Positions 1 to 7,943 of a stretch of DNA of 64,000 bases are shown one piece after another. Within the stretch, counting starts at the first letter, position 1, and every line of letters starts with the position of its first letter. The stretch covers positions 62,001 to 126,000 of the forward strand of contig NC_010334.1 of the NCBI RefSeq assembly GCF_000019185.1, read 5' to 3'. A model generated the notes under the pieces. The model saw only the letters and a program-made list of their open reading frames with translations. It was not told the DNA's origin and searched no databases. The translations under genes and the position numbers were made by a program. The DNA comes from Shewanella halifaxensis HAW-EB4 (lineage in GTDB: Bacteria > Pseudomonadota > Gammaproteobacteria > Enterobacterales > Shewanellaceae).

Positions 1-176
1 CCAGTTCCTGCATGCCTCGACTAGCCAAGGTGTGATGATCTCTAGCTTGAATAATAGCTATTGGAAGCAAAAGTACTGGTTATCGAGGAGACTGTGATTG
101 GAGTGCCTCAAAGTGCTAGCAAGCTTGAGTTAGCATTCTGAGGCGATATTTTGCTGAGATTTGATAGTAATTGCGA

Positions 177-1109
177 TTAGAAGCGACGACCGACCGAAAG
201 TAGCAGCTGATCCCAGTTTAAGAATCCGTATTCGATAAACACGTTCCACTCATCTTTTGGACCGAAATCGTACACCATGCTGACCGACATATTGTGGCTT
301 TCAGAGCTGACTAAGTGAACATCATAATCGATGGCTATCCCGCCAGGTCTTCCGAGTAGCGGAATATTGAAGTCGTAACTACCACCAATTTTCTGATTGA
401 TCATCTGATAGTTATAGCCGACTAAGAAGGCTAGCTTGTCGCCGCCAACATCATATCTTTGCCCCATACGCACCGAGCCGATATAGGTTTGAATCGTGCT
501 ATCTGTAGTGGTTGTCCACGAGTTGGTAAAGGCAGCTACGCCAGTGAAGATAAACGGATGCATGCCTGGGATCACCTCGGCTTGCCCTGCCAGTACCGCG
601 CCTAAGCCTAAATTATAAGCCGTGTACTCGATAGGAATAGGCAACACCATATCGATACCGCTATTGCCTAAGCCTTCTGCGTTACTCAAGTCCGCTAGAA
701 TATCTTTGTGACCCTTAGTGTAACCTGCAAGACCATAGATATTCAGGAATGGCAGCACCCAAGCATCGGCCCTAAGCTGAATACTTTCATCTTCTCCGGT
801 GATGATCACATCGTCCGCAGGGATCACCACATTGGCATTAAGCTTGTTTAGCCAGCCACTGCCTCTTAGGCCGAGGTTGAAATTGTCTTTGGCATCGTAA
901 GCAACCGATTGCTTGTTGTAGTAAATATTAAAACCGACAGGAATAGGTAACTGATAACCTAGCTCACGCGCCTTATCGCCCCAAATAGGCAGATTGCTCC
1001 AGTGGGCAGGTTGTTTGCGCTCGATGTCTGTTGTGTCGCTATTGGTGTTGGCCCACGAATTAAAGGTGATAGCACTCAGTAGCATCACAGTAACAAGGTG
1101 TTTGTTCAT
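177..1109 (-). CDS. Predicted outer-membrane beta-barrel protein, function unknown
   Basis: 310 residues. A signal peptide (about residues 1-20, cleavage after SWA) precedes a sequence of alternating polar and aromatic strands that ends in GRRF. A terminal phenylalanine is the usual recognition signal for BAM-assembled barrels. I do not recognise a named family; loops are rich in Gly, Asn and Tyr, consistent with a barrel of about 12 strands or more. It lies 23 nt downstream of a BamA/TamA-like barrel gene on the same strand, so the two are probably co-transcribed. The role (porin-like, lipid or solute passage) cannot be read from the sequence. Existence of the gene is well supported by the signal peptide and start; function is inference. 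Confidence 0.75.
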   Translation of the reverse strand: MNKHLVTVMLLSAITFNSWANTNSDTTDIERKQPAHWSNLPIWGDKARELGYQLPIPVGFNIYYNKQSVAYDAKDNFNLGLRGSGWLNKLNANVVIPADDVIITGEDESIQLRADAWVLPFLNIYGLAGYTKGHKDILADLSNAEGLGNSGIDMVLPIPIEYTAYNLGLGAVLAGQAEVIPGMHPFIFTGVAAFTNSWTTTTDSTIQTYIGSVRMGQRYDVGGDKLAFLVGYNYQMINQKIGGSYDFNIPLLGRPGGIAIDYDVHLVSSESHNMSVSMVYDFGPKDEWNVFIEYGFLNWDQLLLSVGRRF

Positions 1110-1132
1110 TTATCTCGATCTCTAGATTAAAT

Positions 1133-2467
1133 TTAAAAAGCTTCGGTAAAGGTAAGGTAGAAGCCGCTGTCATCGTCACTAAAACCTAGATCGACGCGTA
1201 CGTTCATCCGAGGTTGCAACTCATAGCGGTAACCAAAGCCATAGCTATATAGAAGTTTTTCGTACAGTTGGATATCTGTGCCAGCGATGGAGCCGACACC
1301 TGCCCAAATCGTTGCCCCATGAGCCGATAGCTCTCCATTGCCACGCAAGAAAGTATGGCGATATTCTAAGGTGTGTTCGATAGCAGACTTATCGCGGTAA
1401 CGCCCTTGATAGAGGCCACGCAGTGATGACTGTCCGCCGAGTGTAGGCAGATCGTAGTAAGGCACTTCGCCTTCACTCCACTGGTAAGCGTTATAGAAAG
1501 CCAGCACCTTCCCTAACGACAGTGTTAGGTAATAGCGTTGGTCGATCAGAATTTTTTGGTACTGGTTATCGCTACCAAAGCTTGGGTTATAGTTGATGTA
1601 CTCAAAGTTGAGGTACTGACCCTGCCAAGCGTTTACCGTGACATCGCGGCTATCGTAATTGAACGAGAAGCCTAAGCCTATCGATAACGGCTTATCTTTA
1701 AATTGCTGAAAGTTCTCATCATCGATTGCCGTTGGTGGCAGGTTAGTTTGGTCTGGTTTGAAGTAATTTAGGCGTAGGGCGGGGCCAAAATAGAAGCCGT
1801 AATCACTCTTAAAATCCAAGTTCGCGTGATAGGTCAGCGAGGTCTTATTTAATAGGGTATCGTCCGATGCTGGCTGTTTTTTACCTGCGTCATAACCCAC
1901 GCCCCAGAAGTTCTCACTCTGATCGGCTAATACGAATAGGCCACTGTAACGGATGTCATCGTTATCGAAAAATAGGTTTTGTCTCGAACGCAGGCTGTAG
2001 CCCACGTCGCCTTCACCCTTATTGACTATGCCAAACAGAGACACGCTAGAGCGTTGCAATTCACTCTGCTCTCGCTCAGTTTTAAAGGAGTAGAGGCCAC
2101 CAAGAGCCATCATTAAACCGTTTTCAGGTGTGAACGCCGGGCCGCCTAAAATATCGAACATGGCTAAGCCATTTTTGTCGATATGGTTGCGCTTGGCGTA
2201 CTCGAGATCCGTGATGGCAGTGCTTAGCTCATCACAAGCTTGCTCTGTGCTGCAATCATCTTCTTTGTTATCGAGTGTATCGATCGCATCATCATAGGCT
2301 TGGCTGCGCTCTTCAGCCTGTTGTTGGCTGCTGAAAAAGGGTTGTTCGCTGCTTTTTGTCGGTAAAGTTTGCAGAGACTGTTCGGCATTGATGATGTTGG
2401 AAAAAAGGATAGTTGCTAACGCTAGGCAAACGCGCAATAAGTCCTGTGAGCTGTTCAATAGTGTCAC
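1133..2467 (-). CDS. BamA/TamA-family (Omp85 C-terminal domain) outer-membrane protein
   Basis: 444 residues with an N-terminal signal peptide (cleavage near residue 28, INA). The C-terminal two thirds is a barrel of the surface-antigen D15/Omp85 type: the LGGQSSLRG...GRYRD segment matches the conserved L6 loop region of that family, and the protein ends in TFTEAF, with a terminal Phe. It is far shorter than BamA (about 800 residues) and there is no room for a POTRA array; residues 30-100 are polar and glutamine rich. It is therefore a minimal Omp85-like barrel, found in many marine gammaproteobacteria, of unknown substrate. The downstream barrel gene begins 23 nt later and probably shares its transcript. 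Confidence 0.8.
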   Translation of the reverse strand: MTLLNSSQDLLRVCLALATILFSNIINAEQSLQTLPTKSSEQPFFSSQQQAEERSQAYDDAIDTLDNKEDDCSTEQACDELSTAITDLEYAKRNHIDKNGLAMFDILGGPAFTPENGLMMALGGLYSFKTEREQSELQRSSVSLFGIVNKGEGDVGYSLRSRQNLFFDNDDIRYSGLFVLADQSENFWGVGYDAGKKQPASDDTLLNKTSLTYHANLDFKSDYGFYFGPALRLNYFKPDQTNLPPTAIDDENFQQFKDKPLSIGLGFSFNYDSRDVTVNAWQGQYLNFEYINYNPSFGSDNQYQKILIDQRYYLTLSLGKVLAFYNAYQWSEGEVPYYDLPTLGGQSSLRGLYQGRYRDKSAIEHTLEYRHTFLRGNGELSAHGATIWAGVGSIAGTDIQLYEKLLYSYGFGYRYELQPRMNVRVDLGFSDDDSGFYLTFTEAF

Positions 2468-2808
2468 CTGAATTCGTGTGAATTCTCGTCGATTCGAGTA
2501 GAGGCAAGAGTACGGTAGAAATTATTGAAAACAAGCGTTGCCATAGGCAGTTACATCAAAAATATTGCGACCAATATCTCGTTTACAGCAAATGTATTAG
2601 CTTCTGTTTGTTTTTTGAATAGGTGTGGTGTGTTGTCTAGTGAATAACCAATAAATCATCGGCTCGCAGTTTTTGTATTTAACGCTAAATTTATCGAGTT
2701 TAATTAGTTAACTTTGTGCTACTTTAACGCCACACTATAGAGACGCTAACGTTCACGATAAACTTTCAAATAAGCAGTTTATCCATGATCAGATTGAAGG
2801 AACAGAGA

Positions 2809-3342
2809 ATGAGCAAAGCTAGAATCGGTATTGTGACAGTAAGTGATAGAGCCAGTGCGGGTGTCTATGAAGATCTCTCAGGCAAGGCGATTATTGATGT
2901 ACTTAACGAATACCTGACGTCTGAGTGGGAGCCTATTTATGAGGTGATCCCAGATGAGCAGGATGTGATTTCTGCGACTTTGATTAAGATGGCCGATGAG
3001 CAAAACTGTAGCCTTATCGTGACTACAGGCGGCACTGGTCCGGCTAAGCGCGATGTGACTCCTGAAGCAACAGAAGCGGTATGCGACCGTATGATGCCGG
3101 GTTTTGGCGAGTTGATGCGCGCGGAATCATTGAAGTTTGTACCGACAGCAATTTTATCGCGTCAAACAGCAGGCCTACGTGGTGACTCACTTATCGTTAA
3201 TCTACCGGGTAAGCCAAAGTCTATCCGTGAGTGTTTAGATGCTGTGTTCCCTGCTATTCCATACTGTATCGACCTAATGGACGGTCCATTCTTAGAGTGT
3301 GACGAGTCGGTTATTAAACCGTTCAGACCTAAGGCCAAGTAA
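2809..3342 (+). CDS. mogA: Molybdopterin adenylyltransferase MogA
   Basis: 177 residues from the ATG at 2809, chosen over the ATG at 2785 because an AAGGA-type ribosome site lies just before it and the family starts MSKARIGIVTVSDRAS. MogA adenylylates molybdopterin so that molybdate can be inserted. The MoCF_BD fold motifs are visible: GIVTVSDRAS near the N-terminus, TTGGTGPAKRDVTPEA around residues 70-85, and the NLPGKP segment near residue 140. The cofactor serves enzymes such as the formate dehydrogenases at the other end of this window. The 3' end of this gene is the source of a tandem repeat array immediately downstream. The gene itself looks intact. Confidence 0.93.
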   Translation: MSKARIGIVTVSDRASAGVYEDLSGKAIIDVLNEYLTSEWEPIYEVIPDEQDVISATLIKMADEQNCSLIVTTGGTGPAKRDVTPEATEAVCDRMMPGFGELMRAESLKFVPTAILSRQTAGLRGDSLIVNLPGKPKSIRECLDAVFPAIPYCIDLMDGPFLECDESVIKPFRPKAK

Positions 3343-3764
3343 GTCCTATTTGGAATTGGAAGAATAAAGAGCGTGTTTAGATGCGCTCTCAATCTTTCCC
3401 CGCTATTCCTTACTGTATCGACCTAATGGACGGTCCATTCTTAGAGTGTGACGAGTCGGTTATTAAACCGTTCAGACCTAAGGCCAAGTAAGTCCTATTT
3501 GGAATTGGAAGAATAAAGAGCGTGTTTAGATGCGCTCTCAATCTTTCCCCGCTATTCCTTACTGTATCGACCTAATGGACGGTCCATTCTTAGAGTGTGA
3601 CGAGTCTGTTATTAAGCCGTTCAGACCTAAGGCCAAGTAAGTCCTAGCTAGATCCGACAGAATAAAGAGCGTGTTTAGATGCGCTCTCAATCTTTCCCCG
3701 CTATTCCTTACTGTATCGACCTAATGGACGGCCCATTCCTTGAGTGCGACGAGTCTGTTATTAA
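3231..3764 (+). repeat. Tandem array of mogA 3'-end copies, 149-bp period
   Basis: The last ~110 nt of mogA plus its downstream spacer is repeated. The landmark GTGTTTAGATGC occurs at 3231 (inside mogA), 3373, 3522 and 3671; the landmark GCTATTCC occurs at 3253, 3402, 3551 and 3700, exactly 149 bp apart. Copies are near-identical, with a few third-position changes and a different spacer after the third copy (from about 3645). The two complete extra copies (ATG at 3381 and at 3530) each encode a 36-residue reading frame that reproduces the MogA C-terminus and stop. The fourth copy is cut by an inserted element at 3765. Confidence 0.95.
3679..3764 (+). pseudogene. Fourth mogA-tail copy, truncated by the inserted element
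   Basis: From the ATG at 3679 the frame repeats the MogA C-terminus (FPAIPYCIDLMDGPFLE...ESVI) and is then interrupted at 3765 by foreign sequence; reading through would give a 68-residue chimera ending at 3885. No good ribosome site precedes it. It is a gene fragment, not a functional gene. Confidence 0.8.
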
Positions 3765-4028
3765 TACCAATCAGTATAAAGATTTGGTCGCTCAGCGAGA
3801 GTTTAGCGGTTATGAGGCAAGGCAACGAGTGAAGAGCATAGTTGTTCTACGGTTAAGCTCGTTAACACAGCATCAGAGCCGCTAAAACTCGTCATTCTGG
3901 AGCGTTTTTGGCTGCCTACTTCTGCGTTAAACAGCTTCACAAGGGAATAACCATTCTTTCAGCTACTCGCCTTGAATTAGTTTGCCAAAAAATGCTCTGA
4001 GTAGATCAACTTCTTATACTGATTGGTA
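3765..4028. mobile_element. MITE-like element, 264 bp, 15-bp perfect terminal inverted repeats
   Basis: Left end TACCAATCAGTATAA and right end TTATACTGATTGGTA are perfect inverted repeats. The element is flanked by TAA on both sides (3762-3764 and 4029-4031), consistent with a 3-bp target duplication: comparison with the neighbouring repeat copy (GTTATTAAGCCG) gives the empty site. It has no transposase and only short frames, so it would need to be moved in trans. The parent transposase family cannot be named from the ends alone. Confidence 0.9.
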
Positions 4029-4041
4029 TAAGCCGTTCAGG

Positions 4042-4112
4042 TCTAATGGAAAAGCCTTTGTGAGAGTGTAATGAGTCGCTAATCAATTTTTTAGACCTAA
4101 AACAAAATAAAT
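4042..4112 (+). repeat. Decayed fifth mogA-tail copy
   Basis: The stretch from TAATGGA (about 4044) through GAGTGTAATGAGTCGC and TTTAGACCTAAAACAAAATAA aligns with the mogA-tail unit (TAATGGACGG..., GAGTGTGACGAGTCGG, TTCAGACCTAAGGCCAAGTAA) at roughly two thirds of positions. It lacks the start of the unit. This is an older, eroded copy beyond the inserted element. Confidence 0.6.
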
Positions 4113-4143
4113 CACTCAATTATTTCTCGATTTCTATCTAATC

Positions 4144-4166
4144 CCTAGCTATTGCTAGGCTTTTTG
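4144..4166 (+). terminator. Rho-independent terminator after the mogA array
   Basis: Stem CCTAGC / GCTAGG with a TATT loop, followed by CTTTTTG. It would end transcription coming from mogA and the repeats, before the chemotaxis receptor gene. Confidence 0.75.
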
Positions 4167-4299
4167 TTTACTGGCTTTTTATATTTATTCACAAACTTTT
4201 ATAGTCTTTATGTATTTATATCTCAATAACTTAAAAAGGCATGACTTATTCTGAGATCAAATAGCGCCTATGCGCAGGATGATTGTACGGAGTAGTAGA

Positions 4300-5958
4300 A
4301 TGGATTGGCTTGTTTCTTTGAGCATTAAACGAAAGTTGATGGCTGTAATGTTGGTATTTGGCTTTACCGGATGTGCAATTTTGGTAGATGTGGTGTTTCG
4401 CACTGCAGAGGTCGAACAGAGTTTTAATGAATACGATCAAGCGGCAGTTAATAGTCAGAAGTACTTGTTATCAATTAGCCGTGATATGAACTACGTGTCA
4501 CGTTTATCTCGTAGCATTATGTTGGGGGATGACTTTAGCAAAAACTTTAACCTGCTAGAAACACGTATTCAGGATATTTATAAGCATTTCGATGATCTAG
4601 ATACTTCGATTGACTTCATTGTTATGGATGCAGATCGACAACATATCTATCAGCTTACGAATAATTCTAAACAAGCCACTACAGCCTTTTTAGAAGATGG
4701 CCGTACGCGAATGTTAGCACTGAAATCTGTCGAGCGTACACCAGAGGTCCTGCAAAAGGCATGGACGGAATACAGTAAGGGGGCAAGCCCTTTTGCAAAC
4801 GAGGCCAGACTAACATTTAAAAAGCTGACCGAGGGGGAAGCGCAACTTCGTTCACGGATTCAGGCTGAGGCAATCAGTGCTTTGGCATCTATGCGGTTGC
4901 AATTACTTGGTTTAACACTGGTCTCTTTTGCATTTGCCGGTATTGTTTTGTTTTTTGTCTCCCGTGCGATTTTACGTTCTGTAGATAACATGCAGCAGTC
5001 CATTACCTCGATTGAAGCGGACTCAGATCTTACTCGCCGAATTCAGATCACCTCTCAAGATGAATTAGGTCAATTATCGCAGTCGTTCAACTTGATGCTC
5101 GATAAGTTTCAAGCAAGCTTACAAGGCGTTGCTGAAACGTCGACTTCGTTGGCTGAGTCGTCTCAAGGAATGGCTGCGATAACGGCTGATGCAGCTAACT
5201 CAGTACAAACTCAGCGTGACGAACTAGAGATGGTTGCAACTGCCATGAATGAGATGACAGCAACAGTGGTTGAAGTGGCTAAAAATGCCAATGATGCTGC
5301 CGACGCCGCAGTGCAAACAGATGGTCAATCTCAAGCTGGCTTGGCTGTGGTGAATAGTACGGTTGAAGCCATTGAGAATTTAGCTGTTGGTATTGAGCGT
5401 GCATCGCAGGTCGTTCATGACCTAGAGCGTGACAGTCATCAGATAGGCTCTATTTTGGACGTGATTAAAGGGATTTCTGAGCAGACTAACTTGTTAGCGC
5501 TTAACGCGGCGATAGAAGCGGCGAGAGCGGGTGAGCAAGGGCGTGGATTTGCAGTGGTTGCCGATGAAGTGAGAACCTTGGCGAGTCGTACTCAAGCGTC
5601 GACAGAAGAGATCCAAGCCATGATTGAGAAACTGCAGGGCGGCGCCAAGCTTGCTGCGAGTGCGATGTCGGATAGTCGGCAGTATGTCGATGATAGCGTA
5701 AGTCATGCTCGCAGTGCGGGTGAGGCACTACAAAGTATCGTTGTTGCAATTGCAACGATTACCGACATGAACACCCAGATTGCCACTGCTGCCGAGGAGC
5801 AAAGCACTGTATCTGAAGAGATTAACGCAAATATCGTTAATATCAGCCATGCGGCAGAGCAAACAGCCAATGGCACGAATATTAGCTCTCAGGAGAGCGA
5901 AAACTTAGCACATATGGCTAAGCGGCTGTCGGTATTGGTGCAAGAGTTTAAAATCTAA
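4300..5958 (+). CDS. Methyl-accepting chemotaxis protein
   Basis: 552 residues from the ATG at 4300, preferred over 4270 because GGAG sits seven bases before it. It is an inner-membrane receptor that signals through CheW/CheA. TM1 is about residues 13-32, a periplasmic four-helix-type sensor of about 165 residues follows, TM2 is about 200-222, HAMP about 223-277, and the signalling domain has the conserved hairpin SEQTNLLALNAAIEAARAGE at about 393-412 followed by GRGFAVVADEVRTLA. No C-terminal CheR-tethering pentapeptide is present (it ends VQEFKI). The ligand cannot be inferred from the sensor sequence. It stands alone, with no che genes nearby. Confidence 0.93.
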   Translation: MDWLVSLSIKRKLMAVMLVFGFTGCAILVDVVFRTAEVEQSFNEYDQAAVNSQKYLLSISRDMNYVSRLSRSIMLGDDFSKNFNLLETRIQDIYKHFDDLDTSIDFIVMDADRQHIYQLTNNSKQATTAFLEDGRTRMLALKSVERTPEVLQKAWTEYSKGASPFANEARLTFKKLTEGEAQLRSRIQAEAISALASMRLQLLGLTLVSFAFAGIVLFFVSRAILRSVDNMQQSITSIEADSDLTRRIQITSQDELGQLSQSFNLMLDKFQASLQGVAETSTSLAESSQGMAAITADAANSVQTQRDELEMVATAMNEMTATVVEVAKNANDAADAAVQTDGQSQAGLAVVNSTVEAIENLAVGIERASQVVHDLERDSHQIGSILDVIKGISEQTNLLALNAAIEAARAGEQGRGFAVVADEVRTLASRTQASTEEIQAMIEKLQGGAKLAASAMSDSRQYVDDSVSHARSAGEALQSIVVAIATITDMNTQIATAAEEQSTVSEEINANIVNISHAAEQTANGTNISSQESENLAHMAKRLSVLVQEFKI

Positions 5959-6036
5959 TAACTCATCTAAATAGTGGTCTTTCTTTTCTGAGGGCACAAC
6001 TTGTGCGGGTAATGAGTGATTACCCGCGCTAGCCAG

Positions 6037-7173
6037 TTATAAACCAAACACGATCTTCTCGCTCTTGAGAGACTTTTGCATGCCAATCGCAAGCCCAAGG
6101 GCAATGGCGAGGGTGAATGCCGAAGACACGGCAAGCTGAGTGAGCGGTAGTTCGCGGCCTTTAATAAACTCAATCAATGCCTGTAGTTGGCCCGATACCG
6201 GCAACCATTGAATCGTCTCTGGTGCGATATTGTAGCTGGCCGCCATGGCTAACATCATAGGTACCATCAGCACGATAGTGATATACGACTGGGCTTCCTT
6301 AAAGCTCTTAGCCATAAAGGAGACAAACAGCTGCAAGCTGGCCGCCATAACCGCCACTGGCGCACCAACAACAATCATCATCAGAATAAAGTTAGTGTTA
6401 ACGCTCACGGCAAAACCAAGCTCCTGCCAAGGTACAAAGGCGTAGGCGAATTTTGAGACGATGAGTGTGAGGATCAGGCCCACCATGGCAAAAATGGTGA
6501 CCGCAGTAATTTTGGCGATAACGATTTCCCAGGTAGAAACCGGATGACTCAGTAGTAGCGCCAGTGAATTACGCTCACGCTCTCCAGCGCTGGTGTCGAT
6601 GGCTAAGTTCATGCCAGAGATGAATACCGCATAAATCATGGTCATGGTTGCTAAGCCTAAGATCATCCCCGCCTTAGAGTCTGGAGTAGCCTTATCTTCG
6701 ACATTAAGCTTAATCGGCTGCATCACGCGAGGGTCAATACCGCGAGCGATAAGACGTAGGCTGCCCATCTCACCACTGTACTCTTGCAAACTTTTCTCTA
6801 AACGACGAATCGAGATCTGTAGCTTTTCATTTGATGCATCGGCAATCAAAGTGACCTCAGCGCTCAAACCCTTTGCCATATTGGCGGCATAGTCATCGCT
6901 AATAATGAGCTGGATATCTTTGGTGTCCTCGCCATCACCTTGGGAAATGCCGCGGCTCGATAGAAACTTCACCAGATCCGGTGCACCTTGGGCATTACCG
7001 ATCTTAATATTAAGATCTTCTGGGCTGGTGAGTTGACCGATCAACAGAAAGAACATACCGCACATTAGCAATGGCGCGCCCATTGCGTAGTAAAGACCTG
7101 CCATTACCGAGCGTTTATCGCGAGCGGCATCGATCAGCTCCTTGCGGATCATTGAAATTATTTTATTACTCAT
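6037..7173 (-). CDS. ABC-2 type transporter permease, NatB-like
   Basis: 378 residues; start preceded by AAGGA. One N-terminal membrane segment (about residues 24-46, MAGLYYAMGAPLLMCGMFFLLIG) is followed by an extracytoplasmic domain of about 120 residues and five further membrane helices (from about residue 165). The segment MNLAIDTSAGERERNSLALLLSHPVS is the cytoplasmic coupling motif (ERERxxxxxLL) typical of NatB-type ABC-2 permeases. The gene is 25 nt downstream of its ATPase gene. NatAB exports sodium in Bacillus; in Shewanella the substrate is unknown, so an export role is all that can be claimed. Confidence 0.85.
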   Translation of the reverse strand: MSNKIISMIRKELIDAARDKRSVMAGLYYAMGAPLLMCGMFFLLIGQLTSPEDLNIKIGNAQGAPDLVKFLSSRGISQGDGEDTKDIQLIISDDYAANMAKGLSAEVTLIADASNEKLQISIRRLEKSLQEYSGEMGSLRLIARGIDPRVMQPIKLNVEDKATPDSKAGMILGLATMTMIYAVFISGMNLAIDTSAGERERNSLALLLSHPVSTWEIVIAKITAVTIFAMVGLILTLIVSKFAYAFVPWQELGFAVSVNTNFILMMIVVGAPVAVMAASLQLFVSFMAKSFKEAQSYITIVLMVPMMLAMAASYNIAPETIQWLPVSGQLQALIEFIKGRELPLTQLAVSSAFTLAIALGLAIGMQKSLKSEKIVFGL

Positions 7174-7198
7174 TTTAAAATCCTTTTATCGCCAGTAT

Positions 7199-7933
7199 TT
7201 AGGCTGCTATGCCTTCATCGGTACCAATCAGTTGAATAAAGGCATCTTCGAGAGAGTCCTTACCCGTTTGCTGGCACAATGCATCTGGGCTGCCTACGGC
7301 AACAACACGGCCTTCGGCCATAACTATCACTTGGTCACAAAGTGCGGCGACTTCTTGCATCACATGGCTGGAAAACAATACACAATGACCTTGGTTTTTT
7401 AGATCGCGCAAGATGTCGCGCAGTACGCGAGTACTCATTACATCCAGCCCACGAGTCGGTTCATCGAGAATGATATTGGTAGGCTGGTGGACAATCGCTT
7501 GTGCCAGCGCCGTCTTCATTCTTTGGCCTTGAGAGAAGCCTTTACACTGTCTATCGGCGATATCGGCAAGGTGCAATTTATCGATGACCTTGCTGGTCGC
7601 TATCTTCGCCTCTTTGCGTGACAAGCCATTTAGCTCGGCAAAGTAGCTAATATATTCCCGCGGCGTTAAGCGCTCATATAAACCAAATGGATCGGGGAAC
7701 AAGCCTAATTGCTGCTTGGCGGCAACTGGCGATTTTGCGATATCGATACCATCGATTTCGGCGATGCCGTTATCAGGCTTTAATAAGCCAAACACCGTGC
7801 GCAAACAGGTGGTCTTGCCTGCGCCGTTAGGGCCAAGTAGACCCGTGATCTGGCCATCGAGTGCCGAAAAGCTTAAATCGTTCAGCGCCTGCACATCTCC
7901 GATGCGTTTTGATAAATTTGATACTTGTATCAT
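7199..7933 (-). CDS. ABC transporter ATP-binding protein, NatA-like
   Basis: 244 residues. Walker A GPNGAGKTT (about residues 35-43), ABC signature FSQGQ (about 131-135; Ser-Gln-Gly-Gln in place of the more common SGGQ), Walker B IILDEPTRGLD and the switch histidine in SSHVMQE are all present. It follows the alpha/beta hydrolase gene by 10 nt and precedes the permease gene by 25 nt, so the three form an operon reading leftward. It drives the NatB-like permease; direction is presumably export, as for other single-permease ABC-2 systems. Confidence 0.9.
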   Translation of the reverse strand: MIQVSNLSKRIGDVQALNDLSFSALDGQITGLLGPNGAGKTTCLRTVFGLLKPDNGIAEIDGIDIAKSPVAAKQQLGLFPDPFGLYERLTPREYISYFAELNGLSRKEAKIATSKVIDKLHLADIADRQCKGFSQGQRMKTALAQAIVHQPTNIILDEPTRGLDVMSTRVLRDILRDLKNQGHCVLFSSHVMQEVAALCDQVIVMAEGRVVAVGSPDALCQQTGKDSLEDAFIQLIGTDEGIAA

Positions 7934-7943
7934 GGTGGTTTCC

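Noticed and set aside
3231..3764. CRISPR-like array
   Set aside because: Units are 149 bp and contiguous, without unique spacers between repeats; they are copies of coding sequence.
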